Positions 34,222-44,731 are shown, counted from the first letter of the stretch. The stretch: 64,000 bases of DNA from JACPFV01 sp038043245 (GCA_038043245.1 JBBTCH010000003.1:124001-188000), one strand, 5' to 3'. Program-made: numbers and translations. Notes: a model not told the origin generated them from the sequence alone.

Positions 34222-36375
34222 GCTTTGCCTTAGGTGCCGGCCGATCACGGCCAGCACTTGCTCAACGTCGATCGGCTTGGTGATGAAATCGTTCATGCCG
34301 GCATCGAGACATTGCTGGCGGTCGCTTTCCATTGCATTCGCAGTCATGGCAAGGATCGGCAGCTGGGCATGGTGTGCGTTGGAGCGGATCCAGCGGGTGG
34401 CTTCAAGCCCGTCCATCACCGGCATCTGCACGTCCATCAGCACCAGGTCGTACTGATTCAGACCGACGGCGGTGACGGCCTGTTCGCCATTGGCGGCGAC
34501 ATCCACGATCACGCCGTGGCCGCGCAACAGATCGCTGGTGAGCATCTGGTTGAGCGTGTTGTCTTCGACCAGCAGCAGCCGCACCCCTTTTAACGAGATC
34601 GGCGCTGCGGGCGACGTGAGGGGCGATCCTGCGGCGGGCTTTGCCACGCCAATGCCGAAGCGGGCAGTGAAGCGGAACAGGCAACCGGGGCCGGGCGCGT
34701 CCTCGAGCCAGATGCGGCCGCCCATCATCTCGACCAGTTGTTTGCAGATGACCAGCCCGAGGCCGGTGCCGCCGAACTTGCGGGTGGTGGAATCGTCGAC
34801 CTGACTGAAGGCGGCGAACAGCTTGCCGGCTTGTTCCGGCGCGATGCCGACACCGGTGTCGCGCACGCTGAACTGGAGTTGCAGAACGTCGTGCGTCTGC
34901 GATTGCACGGCCACGTCCAACGAGACCGAACCGCGCTCGGTGAACTTGATGGCGTTGTTGAGCAGGTTGATCAGCACCTGCTCCAGCCGCAACGGGTCGC
35001 CGCGCAGGGGTGGTAGCGCGGGCGGCGCAGTCAGACTGATGGCGATGCTCTTGTGTGCCGCCTGCAGGGTGAACAGTCCGGACAGCTTGTCGAGCAGCGC
35101 GGGCAGTTCAAAGTCCTGCTGTTCCATGGTGAGCTTGCCGGCTTCGATCTTCGACAGGTCGAGGATGTCGTTGATGATGCCGAGCAGGCTGCGCGAGGCG
35201 CTGCGGATCTGCTCCAGATAATTCAGCCTGCGGGGTTCCGAGTTATCACGCAGCGCCAGCTCGGTGAAGCCGATGATGGCGTTCATCGGCGTGCGGATCT
35301 CGTGACTCATCTTGGCCAAGAACTCGCTCTTGGCGTGCGTCGCCGCCTCCGCCGCTTCGCGCGCGTGTGTCAGCTGTTCCATGCGCCGCCGCTCGGAGAT
35401 GTCGGCGAGCAGCCCGTCGAAGGCGATGTGGTGGCCGCTGGCGTCGCGCACCACACGGGTGGACAGGCTGCCCCAGAAGCGGCTGCCGTCGCGACGCTGG
35501 ATGTGCAACTCGAAGCCGCTGACGCGGCCGGCGGCGCGCAGCGCGTCGTAGAGCGCGGCACGTTCGCTGTGGCCGGCGATGACGTCCGCGCCGAAATCGG
35601 TGATGCGCGCCATCAGCGCATCCACGGATTCGTCACCGAGCATCTGCGCCAGCGCCGGGTTGGCGCTGAGCACGCGGCCTTCGCGCGAGACGCGATAGAT
35701 GCCGTCGCCGACGTTCTCGACCACCTCGCGGTAGCGTTCGAGGTTCTGCAGCGCGGCCTGTTCGCGCAGCATCTCGACGCGATGGGTTTCGCGATAGAAC
35801 AGCCAGAAGAACAGGCCGAGCATGCCAAAAGTGCTGAAGGCGCAGAGCACGCGGTAGGCGGTGATGAAGTCGTCGTGCGTCGGGATCTGCGCATCGTCGA
35901 ACGCGAACTGACTGAGCATGTAGCTGCTGCCGAACAGGATGATGAGCAGGGTAATCAGGCGCCAGGCGCTGGGCGGCATCATCAGAAACACCGCCGGGAT
36001 CGCGGCGAAGAAGAACAGGCGCGCACCGAGCGCATTGCCCAGGTACCAGTCGTTCTGCAGCAGCACCGCGGTGACGTCCAGGGCCATCAGGGTTGAGGCG
36101 TAGAGGTAGTGACGCCGGTGATTGATCCAGATGGCGCAGCACAGCACGCCGCTCGAGGCCAGCAACGCCAGCACCACCGGCAGATGCTCCAGCGGACGGT
36201 GCAGCAGATGCATGATTGAAAACTGCAGATGTGAAGCGATCACCGTCAGCGCGATGGTATTGCTCATCATCACCCGCCGCGCATCGCTCTCGGACAATCC
36301 ATGCGTGCCGATGCGCGACAGCGCCAGCAGGACGCCGATCAGGGTGGCGAGAGGACGGGAAGGGGACAGGGTCAT
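34210..36375 (-). CDS. Hybrid sensor histidine kinase with PAS and receiver domains
   Basis: 721 residues from the ATG at 36375; an in-frame ATG 42 bp upstream adds a non-hydrophobic leader. About six membrane segments fill residues ~10-195, followed by a short helix and a PAS domain (RYREVVENVGDGIYRVSREG), a HisKA domain with phosphorylated histidine near residue 358 (KMSHEIRTPMNAII), an HATPase_c domain (FGGTGLGLVICKQLV) and a receiver (LVLMDVQMPVMDG). It would sense a membrane or cytoplasmic cue and relay phosphate internally; no HPt domain is present. The last codons and stop come from the adjacent MITE-like element. It is divergent from the acyltransferase gene. Confidence 0.92.
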   Translation of the reverse strand: MTLSPSRPLATLIGVLLALSRIGTHGLSESDARRVMMSNTIALTVIASHLQFSIMHLLHRPLEHLPVVLALLASSGVLCCAIWINHRRHYLYASTLMALDVTAVLLQNDWYLGNALGARLFFFAAIPAVFLMMPPSAWRLITLLIILFGSSYMLSQFAFDDAQIPTHDDFITAYRVLCAFSTFGMLGLFFWLFYRETHRVEMLREQAALQNLERYREVVENVGDGIYRVSREGRVLSANPALAQMLGDESVDALMARITDFGADVIAGHSERAALYDALRAAGRVSGFELHIQRRDGSRFWGSLSTRVVRDASGHHIAFDGLLADISERRRMEQLTHAREAAEAATHAKSEFLAKMSHEIRTPMNAIIGFTELALRDNSEPRRLNYLEQIRSASRSLLGIINDILDLSKIEAGKLTMEQQDFELPALLDKLSGLFTLQAAHKSIAISLTAPPALPPLRGDPLRLEQVLINLLNNAIKFTERGSVSLDVAVQSQTHDVLQLQFSVRDTGVGIAPEQAGKLFAAFSQVDDSTTRKFGGTGLGLVICKQLVEMMGGRIWLEDAPGPGCLFRFTARFGIGVAKPAAGSPLTSPAAPISLKGVRLLLVEDNTLNQMLTSDLLRGHGVIVDVAANGEQAVTAVGLNQYDLVLMDVQMPVMDGLEATRWIRSNAHHAQLPILAMTANAMESDRQQCLDAGMNDFITKPIDVEQVLAVIGRHLRQSVPR

Positions 36376-36446
36376 GGCATGCTTTTCGCTGATTCTAACC
36401 GCCACGTCCACGGGCATAATGAAGCCCGACAGGGACGGGGGAAGCG

Positions 36447-37916
36447 ATGCAGCAGCTCAGCGGACTCGACACGGTATTCCTCAATCTGGAGACCAACGCG
36501 GTGCCGATGCATGTCGGCGGCGTCGCCCTCCTGGATCCTTCCAGCGCGCCTCACGGCTTCAGTTTTGCCGGGCTGAAAAAGCACATCGAGTCGCGTCTGC
36601 ATCTGCTGCCGATGTTCCGCCGCCGTCTGCTGCCGTCACCGCTGCATCTCGACCAGCCCTACTGGGTCGAGGATCCGGACTTCGATCTGGAAAACCACGT
36701 GCGCCACCGCGCGCTGCCGAGTCCCGGCACCCCGCAGCAATTGAGCGATTTCGTCTGCGACGTGGTCAGCACCCGGCTCGATCGCTCGATGCCGCTGTGG
36801 CGCATCTACTACGTCGAAGGACTCGAAGGCGGTCGCGTCGCGGTCATCACCAAGATTCACCACGCCTGCATTGACGGGGTCTCCGGTGCCGAGATGTTGT
36901 CGACGCTGATGGACCTGTCGCCCGAGGGCCGCGAGATCGCGCCGCCTTCGCTGCCGTGGACGCCGGACACGCTGCCGTCGCCGGCGGAGTTGCTGAAGAC
37001 TTCACTGCGCAATTTTTCGCAACGTCCGGCTGAAGCCTGGAAGCTGCTGAAGGAATCCGCCGGCATCGCCGCGACCATCGGCAAGATGGAACTGGCCAAG
37101 CGCTGGGCGGTCTTCCGCGATCCGCCCGGCCCGCCGGAAGAACCGGAGTACGACCGCGACCAGGCGATGAAGTCGGGTTCGGCGCCGCGCATGCTGTTCA
37201 ACACCACCATCAATGCGCGCCGTTCGTATGCGTTCCGCTCGCTGCCGCTGGCGGACGTGAAGTTCGTCAAGAACGCGTTCGGCAGTTCAGTCAACGACGT
37301 CGTGCTGTGCATCTCGGCGCAGGCGTTGCGCGACTACCTCAACGCCAAGAACGCGCTGCCGGGCAAATCGCTGATCGCGGCGATCCCAGTATCGGTGCGC
37401 AGCGAGGATGAAAAAGGCGCCGGCGGCAACAAGGTGACGATGGCGCGTACGCCGCTGGGCACGCACATCGCCGATCCGGTCGAGCGTCTGCGCGCGATCT
37501 CCGGGCGCATGGGCAAGGTCAAGCAGGGCCTGAAGGCGGTCCCGGCGCGGCTGATCATGGACTGGGCCAATGTGCCGGCGCCGGCGTTGATGGCGCAGGC
37601 CGCGCGCCTGTCGGAGAACTTCAGCATCCTCGATTACGTGCATCCGCCGTACAACGTCGTCATCTCCAATGTGCCGGGTCCGGCCAAGCCGCTGTATTTC
37701 GCCGGTGCACGCGTGCTGGCCAACTACCCGGTGTCCATTCCGTATCACGGCCTAGCGTTCAACATCACCGTGATGAGTTACCAGAACAATCTCGACATCG
37801 GCCTCACCGGCCACCGTGGCACCGTGCCGGATCCCGAGACGATCATGCGCGGCATGGCGCAGGCGCTTGCGGATCTGAAGGCGCGCGCCGAGAATCTTCT
37901 GCAAAAATCCGCCTAA
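36447..37916 (+). CDS. Wax ester synthase / diacylglycerol acyltransferase (WS/DGAT)
   Basis: 489 residues. The catalytic HHACIDG at 138-144 is the HHxxxDG motif of this family, and PMHVGGVALLD near the N-terminus plus NVVISNVPGPAKPLYF near the C-terminus are further signatures. These enzymes esterify fatty acyl-CoA with long-chain alcohols or diacylglycerol to make storage lipids. A strong GGGGGAAG ribosome-binding site precedes the ATG. The LuxR-type gene follows after 13 bp, suggesting co-transcription. Actual product (wax ester or triacylglycerol) cannot be read from sequence. Confidence 0.93.
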   Translation: MQQLSGLDTVFLNLETNAVPMHVGGVALLDPSSAPHGFSFAGLKKHIESRLHLLPMFRRRLLPSPLHLDQPYWVEDPDFDLENHVRHRALPSPGTPQQLSDFVCDVVSTRLDRSMPLWRIYYVEGLEGGRVAVITKIHHACIDGVSGAEMLSTLMDLSPEGREIAPPSLPWTPDTLPSPAELLKTSLRNFSQRPAEAWKLLKESAGIAATIGKMELAKRWAVFRDPPGPPEEPEYDRDQAMKSGSAPRMLFNTTINARRSYAFRSLPLADVKFVKNAFGSSVNDVVLCISAQALRDYLNAKNALPGKSLIAAIPVSVRSEDEKGAGGNKVTMARTPLGTHIADPVERLRAISGRMGKVKQGLKAVPARLIMDWANVPAPALMAQAARLSENFSILDYVHPPYNVVISNVPGPAKPLYFAGARVLANYPVSIPYHGLAFNITVMSYQNNLDIGLTGHRGTVPDPETIMRGMAQALADLKARAENLLQKSA

Positions 37917-37929
37917 AACCAAAAAAACC

Positions 37930-38835
37930 ATGAACGCCAACGACAATCTGATCCGCACGCTCTATACCCTGGTCACCGAAGACCGCTGGGAGCATTTCCG
38001 CGCCGATGCCTTGATGTGCGTGGCCGAGCACTTCGGCGCCGGCGGCGCCGCCTGGGTCACGCACAGCGATGCGGGTGCCGTCGGCGAATTCAACGTCTTT
38101 CCGGAAAAGCTGTCGATGCAGCCGATGACGCTGATCTCGCTGCCCTTCAAGGGCGGCGACGAGATCACGCTCAACGAAGCGCCTGCGCCGGGTCTGAAGA
38201 AAGGTCTCGCGCTGCGTTACAAGCATCAATCCGGAAATCTGATCAGCGTGATGGCGTTCTGGTTCGCCGCGGCCGGCAAGACGCCCGACGGTGCGCAACT
38301 GCAACTGGTCGGCGCGCATCTGGCGGAAGCCGGCCAGCTGGCGCTGGCGCAATACATCCAGCGCGACGAATGGCTGTTCCGCCTCGGCCGCTCCAATCGT
38401 GGCACCGCCGCGCTGGTGGATGAACACGGTACGGTCTATGCCGCCAGCCGCCGCTTTCGCGCGCTGTTGGCCGAGCTGGCTGACGGCGAGAGTTTCCAGA
38501 AGCTGCCGTTCGTGCTGCCGGAAGCGGCCTTCGAGGAGCAGGGCCAGTTTGCGCAGGGGGGGCTGCATTTCCGCGCGGCGCGCGTCGGCCGTCTGCAACT
38601 GCTGCACGCCCGCAAGCCGATGCCACTCGACGGTCTGTCGCCACGTGAACAGGAGATCGCCCGCGCGTTGGCGGCCGGTCGCACCTTCAAGACCGTGGCG
38701 CGCAATTTCGGCATCGCCATTTCCACCGTGGCCAACCACGCCTCGCGCATCTACAAGAAGCTCAGCATCTATCGCCGCGAGGAACTGGTTGCGCTGTTGC
38801 GCAAGCCGGGGCAGAACGATCCGGGTGACGCTTAA
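37930..38835 (+). CDS. LuxR-type helix-turn-helix regulator
   Basis: 301 residues. The C-terminal LuxR/GerE helix-turn-helix is clear (LSPREQEIARALAAGRTFKT through ANHASRIYKKLSIYRR, about residues 235-290). The N-terminal ~230 residues have no recognised receiver, autoinducer or PAS motif; they look like a globular domain with predicted strands (GGAAWVTHSD, LISVMAFWFAAAGK). It sits 13 bp after the WS/DGAT gene, so regulating storage-lipid synthesis is plausible. Its end overlaps, tail to tail, the minus-strand response regulator by 4 bp. Confidence 0.85.
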   Translation: MNANDNLIRTLYTLVTEDRWEHFRADALMCVAEHFGAGGAAWVTHSDAGAVGEFNVFPEKLSMQPMTLISLPFKGGDEITLNEAPAPGLKKGLALRYKHQSGNLISVMAFWFAAAGKTPDGAQLQLVGAHLAEAGQLALAQYIQRDEWLFRLGRSNRGTAALVDEHGTVYAASRRFRALLAELADGESFQKLPFVLPEAAFEEQGQFAQGGLHFRAARVGRLQLLHARKPMPLDGLSPREQEIARALAAGRTFKTVARNFGIAISTVANHASRIYKKLSIYRREELVALLRKPGQNDPGDA

Positions 38836-39479
38836 ATTTGCGTGTTGACCAAGCCCATGCGCGCCGCTTCCAGCGCGGCTTCGGCGCGGGTCGAGATGTT
38901 CAACTTGCGATAGATCGCCTTGACATGGCTTGCCGAGGTGTTGCGGGTGATGCCGAGTTTTTCCGCCAGCTCGGCCAGCGGCAGTCCCTTGGCGAGCAGC
39001 GTCAGCACCTCGGTCTCGCGCGCGGATAATTTTTCATCGGCGCTGGCATTGGGTCTCGTGCCCGCCTGAAACACGCGCAGCAGACGCTGTGCGATCGCCG
39101 GTGACAGCGGCGGCTCGCCGGCGACGATGCGGCGCAGTCCGTCTTGGAGGTGTTCGCGCGGCTGGTCCTTGAGCAGATAGCCGCGCGCGCCGGCCCGCAG
39201 CGCGGGGAACAGATGCTGGTCGTCGGCGAACAAGGTGGTGACGATGCACTGGCAGTCCGGCGCTTCTCGCGCCAGGCGCTCGATCAGTTCGACGCCGGAG
39301 CCGTCCGGCAAACCCAGGTCCACCAGCGCGATGTCGGGTTTGAACCCGCGCGTGAGTCTGCGCGCCTGCGCCAGTGTCGCGGCGGTGCGCACCTCGATGC
39401 CGGGGAAGACTTCAGCCAGCATCTGCGTCAGCCACTGTGAGGCGGCAGCCACGTCTTCCAGCACCAATGCCGTTTTCAT
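38832..39479 (-). CDS. NarL/FixJ-family response regulator
   Basis: 215 residues. A receiver domain with phosphoacceptor aspartate in IALVDLGLPDGSG and the late block GARGYLLKD is followed by a LuxR-type helix-turn-helix (LSARETEVLTLLAKGLPLAE, then NTSASHVKAIYRKLNI). It is the third gene of a minus-strand operon after a Ser/Thr kinase and a HisKA_3 histidine kinase, 22 bp after the latter. The histidine kinase is its likely partner. Targets are unknown; the adjacent WS/DGAT-LuxR pair is convergent. Confidence 0.93.
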   Translation of the reverse strand: MKTALVLEDVAAASQWLTQMLAEVFPGIEVRTAATLAQARRLTRGFKPDIALVDLGLPDGSGVELIERLAREAPDCQCIVTTLFADDQHLFPALRAGARGYLLKDQPREHLQDGLRRIVAGEPPLSPAIAQRLLRVFQAGTRPNASADEKLSARETEVLTLLAKGLPLAELAEKLGITRNTSASHVKAIYRKLNISTRAEAALEAARMGLVNTQI

Positions 39480-39501
39480 GGCTCAGTCTGCTCAGTCGCG
39501 T

Positions 39502-40227
39502 TCACTCGCGCCTCACCTGAACGGGGGGCAACGGGGCGGGCAATGGAAATCTCAGCACCACCTTGGTGCCGGCGACGGTGCCGGGTTGCCAGTGGATCTG
39601 CCCGCGCAGCTCCGCGGCGCGGTTCTGCATCGCCGCGGTGCCGCGACCCTGACCGACGCTGTCGCTGCTCATGCCTGGGCCATCGTCGGTGACCTCGAAC
39701 AGCAGATCCTGTCCCGCGCAGCCGATGCGTATCCGCACCTGGCGCGCATGGGCGTGACGCAGGGCATTGGTCACCGCCTCGCGCGCGATGCGGAACAGGT
39801 TCAGGGTCTGCACTTCATCCAGCATCGGGTCGGGCAAATCGTCGGGTTGTTCCCAGATCGGTTTCGCGCGCATCACCAGCAGGCGTTGCGTGGTCTCGTC
39901 GCGAATCTGCGCCAGCACGTCCAGCAGCGAGGCGGCACCGGTGCGCGTGCGCGTCACCACGTCGCGCAGGTCCTGCAGCACTTCGCGCGCCAGGTCCGCT
40001 TGCCCTGGATTTTCGGCGGTGTGCACCAGCGTCAGCAGTTTGGCGCCGATGTCGTCGTGCAGGTCGTTGAGGATGCGCTGGCGTTCGGCTGCAGTCGCTT
40101 TGACACGTTCCAGCAGCTGCGCCGTCTGTGCATCCACTTTCTGTGTCCGCAGGCGGCGACGCAGTCTGACGACGGTGAAGAGGGCGGCGGCCAGCGACAG
40201 AACGAGTAGCAGCAGGAGCGCGTTCAT
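39502..40227 (-). CDS. HisKA_3-type sensor histidine kinase
   Basis: 241 residues from the ATG at 40227, chosen because it overlaps the kinase stop by ATGA and starts directly on the hydrophobic segment ALLLLLVLSLAAALF. The dimerisation block ERQRILNDLHDDIGAKLLTL contains the phosphorylated histidine near residue 57. The ATPase domain includes REAVTNALRHAHARQVRIRI and VTDDGPGM. With one membrane segment and no periplasmic or PAS domain, it has no obvious sensor of its own. Its input may come from the Ser/Thr kinase encoded just upstream. The NarL-type regulator follows. Confidence 0.9.
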   Translation of the reverse strand: MNALLLLLVLSLAAALFTVVRLRRRLRTQKVDAQTAQLLERVKATAAERQRILNDLHDDIGAKLLTLVHTAENPGQADLAREVLQDLRDVVTRTRTGAASLLDVLAQIRDETTQRLLVMRAKPIWEQPDDLPDPMLDEVQTLNLFRIAREAVTNALRHAHARQVRIRIGCAGQDLLFEVTDDGPGMSSDSVGQGRGTAAMQNRAAELRGQIHWQPGTVAGTKVVLRFPLPAPLPPVQVRRE

Positions 40228-42455
40228 GAGCGTGGCTTGACCTGCAAGGCGAGCAGCGCATTGCGATACCGGCGTGTGGAGGGGTGGTTGGCGCCCAATA
40301 TCGTTTCGCCCTCCACCGCCGCCCGTTGCAGCCATTCGGCCGCTTCGCTGTGCCGGCCCTGTTTCATCAAGGCCTCGCCGAGCGTGCCGTAAAGCCGGGG
40401 GCCGCCGCTGCGCGGATCGATGCCGGTGTCCGTGACGATGCGCACGCCTTCGCGCAGCACTTTTTCCGCCTCACGCAGTTTGCCCTGCGCGATCAGCGCC
40501 GAGCCCAGCGCCGAGCGGGCGTTGAGGGTGCCGGTGGCGGCAGGGCCGAACAGCGGTGTGAGGCCGGTCAGCGCGCCGCGCGCCAGCGCTTCTGCCTCCG
40601 CGCTCTTTCCGCTATCCGCGAGGATGGTCACCAGATAAGTCTGTACGAACAGCGACTCGGCGTGGTTTGCACCCAGGCGCTGGCGCGTGCGCGCGAGGCT
40701 GTCGCGCGTCACGTGCTCGGCTTCGCCCAGGCGGCCGAGATAGTGCAGGCATTTGCCGCGCAGCGCATCAAGACGCAAGGCCATCAGGCTGCCGCGGTCC
40801 GGCAGCAGCGGCAAGATGTGTTCGCTGCGTTGCAGCGCGGCTGCGTATTCGCCCGACATGTAAAACTGATGCGCCAGCGTGTGCTCCAGTTCCAGCGTCA
40901 AGGCATCGGCAGCGCCCAGCGTCGCGGCGGATTCTTCGATCATTTCCAGTAACGCAGCACGCTCCTGCGGCGTGCCGCCGTTCTGCACCGCCTGGTCGTA
41001 GTAGATCGAATGCAGTTGCACGCGTTCACGCTGCTGAGGCCCCTCGCTGCGTCGCGAACGCGCGAGCAGCGGCTGGAACAGGGCCTTCGCTTCAGCGACC
41101 TGACCGTCGCGCGCCAGGGCTTCAGCGAGGTCGCGCTGATTGTGCAGCACGCCAGCGTCGTCCGGTCCGTGCTGCGCCAGCAGCTGTGCGCGCGCCGAGC
41201 GCAACATTTCCAGCGCCGGCGTCATCTCCCCGAGTGCGAGATAGGTGGCGCCGATGGTCTGTGTGAGCTGCGCTTTTGCCGCCGGTGACAGCGCCGTGTC
41301 AGCGGTCAGATTTCCGCGCGCGGAATCGAGCAGCTCATGCACGCTCAATTGCGGTTTATGCGCCTGCAAGGGGTCGGCGGATTGCAGCATGCGATTGAGA
41401 AAATCATTGACCGCGCCGAGTTCCATCGCCCGGCTTTCTGCGATGCGCGCCGCGCGCGCTTGTGCGGCGGCGAGCGACAGCGCCACGCCGATGCCGACGA
41501 TGAGCGACAGCAACGCCACGCCCACCGCCACTGAGAAAGCCCGGTGCCGACGCACGAACAGGCGTACCAGATACAGCGGCTTGGGCGGGCGTGCGGTGAT
41601 CGGTAGCCGCTGCATCCAGCGTTCAAGGTCGCCGCCGAACTGGCCGGCATCCGCATAGCGCGATGCGGGGTCGGTGGACATGGCCTTCATCACCACTGTC
41701 TCGAGGTCGCCGCGTTTGAGCGGCGCCGGGCGCTGGCGCCGCAGCGCCTGCATCGCCGCCAGCGCCGAAGTGTTGCCGGCGAGTTCCGGATACGGCAGTT
41801 GTCCGCTGACCAGGAGGTAGGCGATCACGCCCAGCGAGTACACGTCCCAGCGTGGATCAGGCCGGCCATTGCCCATGAGCTGCTCCGGGCTCATGTAGGC
41901 GATGGTGCCGACGACCTGACCCATCGCGGTGAGCTGGGTCTGTTCGTCGGCGGTCGCCAGCGCGCCAACGCCGAAATCGACGATGCGCGGACGCCCCTCG
42001 GCGTCCACCAGGATATTGCCGGGCTTGAGGTCGCGATGGATCACGCCACGACCCTGGCAGTAATGCACGGCGTTACAGACTTCGGCCAGCAGCGCGATGC
42101 GCGTGCGCAGGTCCAGACTCTGCGTGTGGGTGACGAGGTTCGCGCCGCGTACATATTCCATGGCGATGTACGACAGCGGCCCGGCGGCGGTCTGCACCTG
42201 CCCTGCGTCGTAAAGCCGTGCTACGCCGGGATGCTCCAGCGCGGCGAGGAAGTCCACCTCGCGCTTGAAGCGCGACTGCGCCTCGGCGGAATACAGCGAG
42301 GACCGCAGCACCTTCAGCGCCACTGTGCGTTCGGTGCCGCTCTGCGTCGCCAGATACACACGCCCACTGCCGCCTTCGCCCAGCACGCGCAGCAGGCGGT
42401 AGGGGCCCAGCGTTTGCGGCGCGTCGGCAGGCAGGTCCAGCAGAGAATCGTTCAT
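40224..42455 (-). CDS. Membrane Ser/Thr protein kinase with TPR domain
   Basis: 743 residues from the ATG at 42455; upstream in-frame sequence is antisense to the ABC gene and was rejected. The N-terminal Hanks-type kinase has the glycine loop GEGGSGRV (26-33), ATP lysine 48, catalytic loop HRDLKPGN (140-147) and DFG at 160-162; all key residues are present. One membrane segment lies at ~307-329 (AVGVALLSLIVGIGVALSL). The remainder contains TPR-like helix pairs (LGEMTPALEMLRSARAQL, QGKLREAEKVLREGV, QGRHSEAAEWLQRAA) and would be periplasmic. It heads a three-gene signalling operon, overlapping the histidine kinase gene by 4 bp. Confidence 0.92.
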   Translation of the reverse strand: MNDSLLDLPADAPQTLGPYRLLRVLGEGGSGRVYLATQSGTERTVALKVLRSSLYSAEAQSRFKREVDFLAALEHPGVARLYDAGQVQTAAGPLSYIAMEYVRGANLVTHTQSLDLRTRIALLAEVCNAVHYCQGRGVIHRDLKPGNILVDAEGRPRIVDFGVGALATADEQTQLTAMGQVVGTIAYMSPEQLMGNGRPDPRWDVYSLGVIAYLLVSGQLPYPELAGNTSALAAMQALRRQRPAPLKRGDLETVVMKAMSTDPASRYADAGQFGGDLERWMQRLPITARPPKPLYLVRLFVRRHRAFSVAVGVALLSLIVGIGVALSLAAAQARAARIAESRAMELGAVNDFLNRMLQSADPLQAHKPQLSVHELLDSARGNLTADTALSPAAKAQLTQTIGATYLALGEMTPALEMLRSARAQLLAQHGPDDAGVLHNQRDLAEALARDGQVAEAKALFQPLLARSRRSEGPQQRERVQLHSIYYDQAVQNGGTPQERAALLEMIEESAATLGAADALTLELEHTLAHQFYMSGEYAAALQRSEHILPLLPDRGSLMALRLDALRGKCLHYLGRLGEAEHVTRDSLARTRQRLGANHAESLFVQTYLVTILADSGKSAEAEALARGALTGLTPLFGPAATGTLNARSALGSALIAQGKLREAEKVLREGVRIVTDTGIDPRSGGPRLYGTLGEALMKQGRHSEAAEWLQRAAVEGETILGANHPSTRRYRNALLALQVKPRS

Positions 42456-42524
42456 GTTGTTATTGGCGCCAATCTTATCGGGTGGCGGTTGCCTGAGCGG
42501 CGTGCGAGCCACATAGTGCGCAGC

Positions 42525-43397
<873 letters not shown>

Positions 43398-43399
43398 TC

Positions 43400-43469
43400 C
43401 GTCATTCCCGCGCAGGCGGGAATCCAGTGGACAGATGAAAGCGCTGGGTCCCCGCTCGCGGGGGTGACG
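43400..43469. repeat. Palindromic repeat, family B (copy 2)
   Basis: It begins GTCATTCCCGCGCAGGCGGG and ends with the approximate complement (43444-43469), each with an inner hairpin. It starts 3 bp after the ABC ATPase stop and fills the gap to the convergent glycosyltransferase gene, where it could end both transcripts. Confidence 0.85.
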
Positions 43470-43476
43470 ACAAAAA

Positions 43477-44658
43477 CTAAACCAGCTTCAGCGCCGCCTG
43501 CGCCAGCCGAGGAATGATGGTGCCGCGATCCAGCTTGTGCCAGTGCGCCGCGAAGGCTACCGCCGCCTTGCGCGGGGCAGGGTCCTCGACGATGCGATTC
43601 AGCGCGGCGGCGACGTCGGCGGAATTGTCGGCCTGCGGCGCGAGGCAGGCGCCGAGCGCAGTGGCACGGCGGCCGGTGAGGATGCGCTCGTGCAGGTCGG
43701 GCACCAGCACGCCGGGTTTGCCGGCGAGCAGAAACTCGGCCACGGTGTTGTGCGGAGAGTAATTGAAAAAAGCGTCGCACTCAGCAGCCGCCTTGCGAAA
43801 GTCGATCTGCCGTTCGGTGATGGTCATGCCCGGCCGCACGAACGCAGCGATCTTCTTCGGCACGATGTCGGTCACTCGCAGCACGACCTGTGCCTTGCAG
43901 GCTTTCAGGCCTTCGAGAATCGGTTTCAGGTTCTTCATCGGCCGCAGGTAGGCGAAGATCTTCGGCCCGCTGCCGCCCTGTGGCCACGGCGGCGACGCGC
44001 CCTCGGCGATGTTCGGCAGGCCGAGGAAGGGTTCCGGGCGCTTCACTTCGTAATGATCCAGCTCCGGGTAGCTGAAGATGCCGGGCAGCTGTCCCTTGAA
44101 GATCTCCTGCACGCTGCCGAGCGGTTTCAGCTTGAGCAGGTCGAGACTCATGTTGAGTTCCTTCAGCACCTCGGCCTCGTTGTGCAGCAGCACTTTGTCC
44201 TCGATCTTCATCTGTGGCTGAAAACTCGGGAACGGCGTCAGTACCGGCGGCACCGTGAAGCCGGTACCGGTATGGCAGACCGGCAGATCCAGCGTGCGCG
44301 CCGCGACGATGGCGGCCGGGCTGTGATCGGCGAACACCAGCTGCGCCTTGGAGTCCTGCATCAGGTGCCGCCACGCCGCGATGCGGCCGGCGTATTCCTC
44401 GGGATCGTCGAGGCCGGTGTTGTGCAGGAGGCTGGCAAAGCTGACCTGCGTGCGCACCGGGTTGCGGCCGTCTTTCAAGCGCACCGGCGCCTGATACAGG
44501 CGGCCGTAGGGCGCCAGCAAGCGCAGCGAATCGCCCAGCGTGCGCGCCGCGAACGTCAGCTCGCAGCCGCGCTCCTTCAGTTCTCTGGCCAGCGCGCGGA
44601 TCGGCGCCAGATGGCCGAAGCCGGCGCCAAGCTCCCAGGCAAAAAATACGCGCGTCAT
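43477..44658 (-). CDS. Glycosyltransferase, GT1/MGT-like
   Basis: 393 residues. The N-terminal block FFAWELGAGFGHLAPIRALAREL and the C-terminal FFNYSPHNTVAEFLLAGKPGVLVPDLHE resemble the donor-binding half of UDP-glycosyltransferases of the GT1/MurG-like GT-B fold. Substrate unknown. An AAGGTAGG ribosome-binding site precedes the ATG. It lies alone between the ABC ATPase and the two-partner secretion operon. Unlike HMWC (GT41), it shows no sign of being the adhesin glycosyltransferase, so a link to the exoprotein is only positional. Confidence 0.78.
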   Translation of the reverse strand: MTRVFFAWELGAGFGHLAPIRALARELKERGCELTFAARTLGDSLRLLAPYGRLYQAPVRLKDGRNPVRTQVSFASLLHNTGLDDPEEYAGRIAAWRHLMQDSKAQLVFADHSPAAIVAARTLDLPVCHTGTGFTVPPVLTPFPSFQPQMKIEDKVLLHNEAEVLKELNMSLDLLKLKPLGSVQEIFKGQLPGIFSYPELDHYEVKRPEPFLGLPNIAEGASPPWPQGGSGPKIFAYLRPMKNLKPILEGLKACKAQVVLRVTDIVPKKIAAFVRPGMTITERQIDFRKAAAECDAFFNYSPHNTVAEFLLAGKPGVLVPDLHERILTGRRATALGACLAPQADNSADVAAALNRIVEDPAPRKAAVAFAAHWHKLDRGTIIPRLAQAALKLV

Positions 44659-44731
44659 CGGCCTACCTTAGCAAAACTTTTTTGCGCCGCCGCTTGGGGA
44701 CCTCTGATTGATTCCCGCACGTGGTGAGCCC

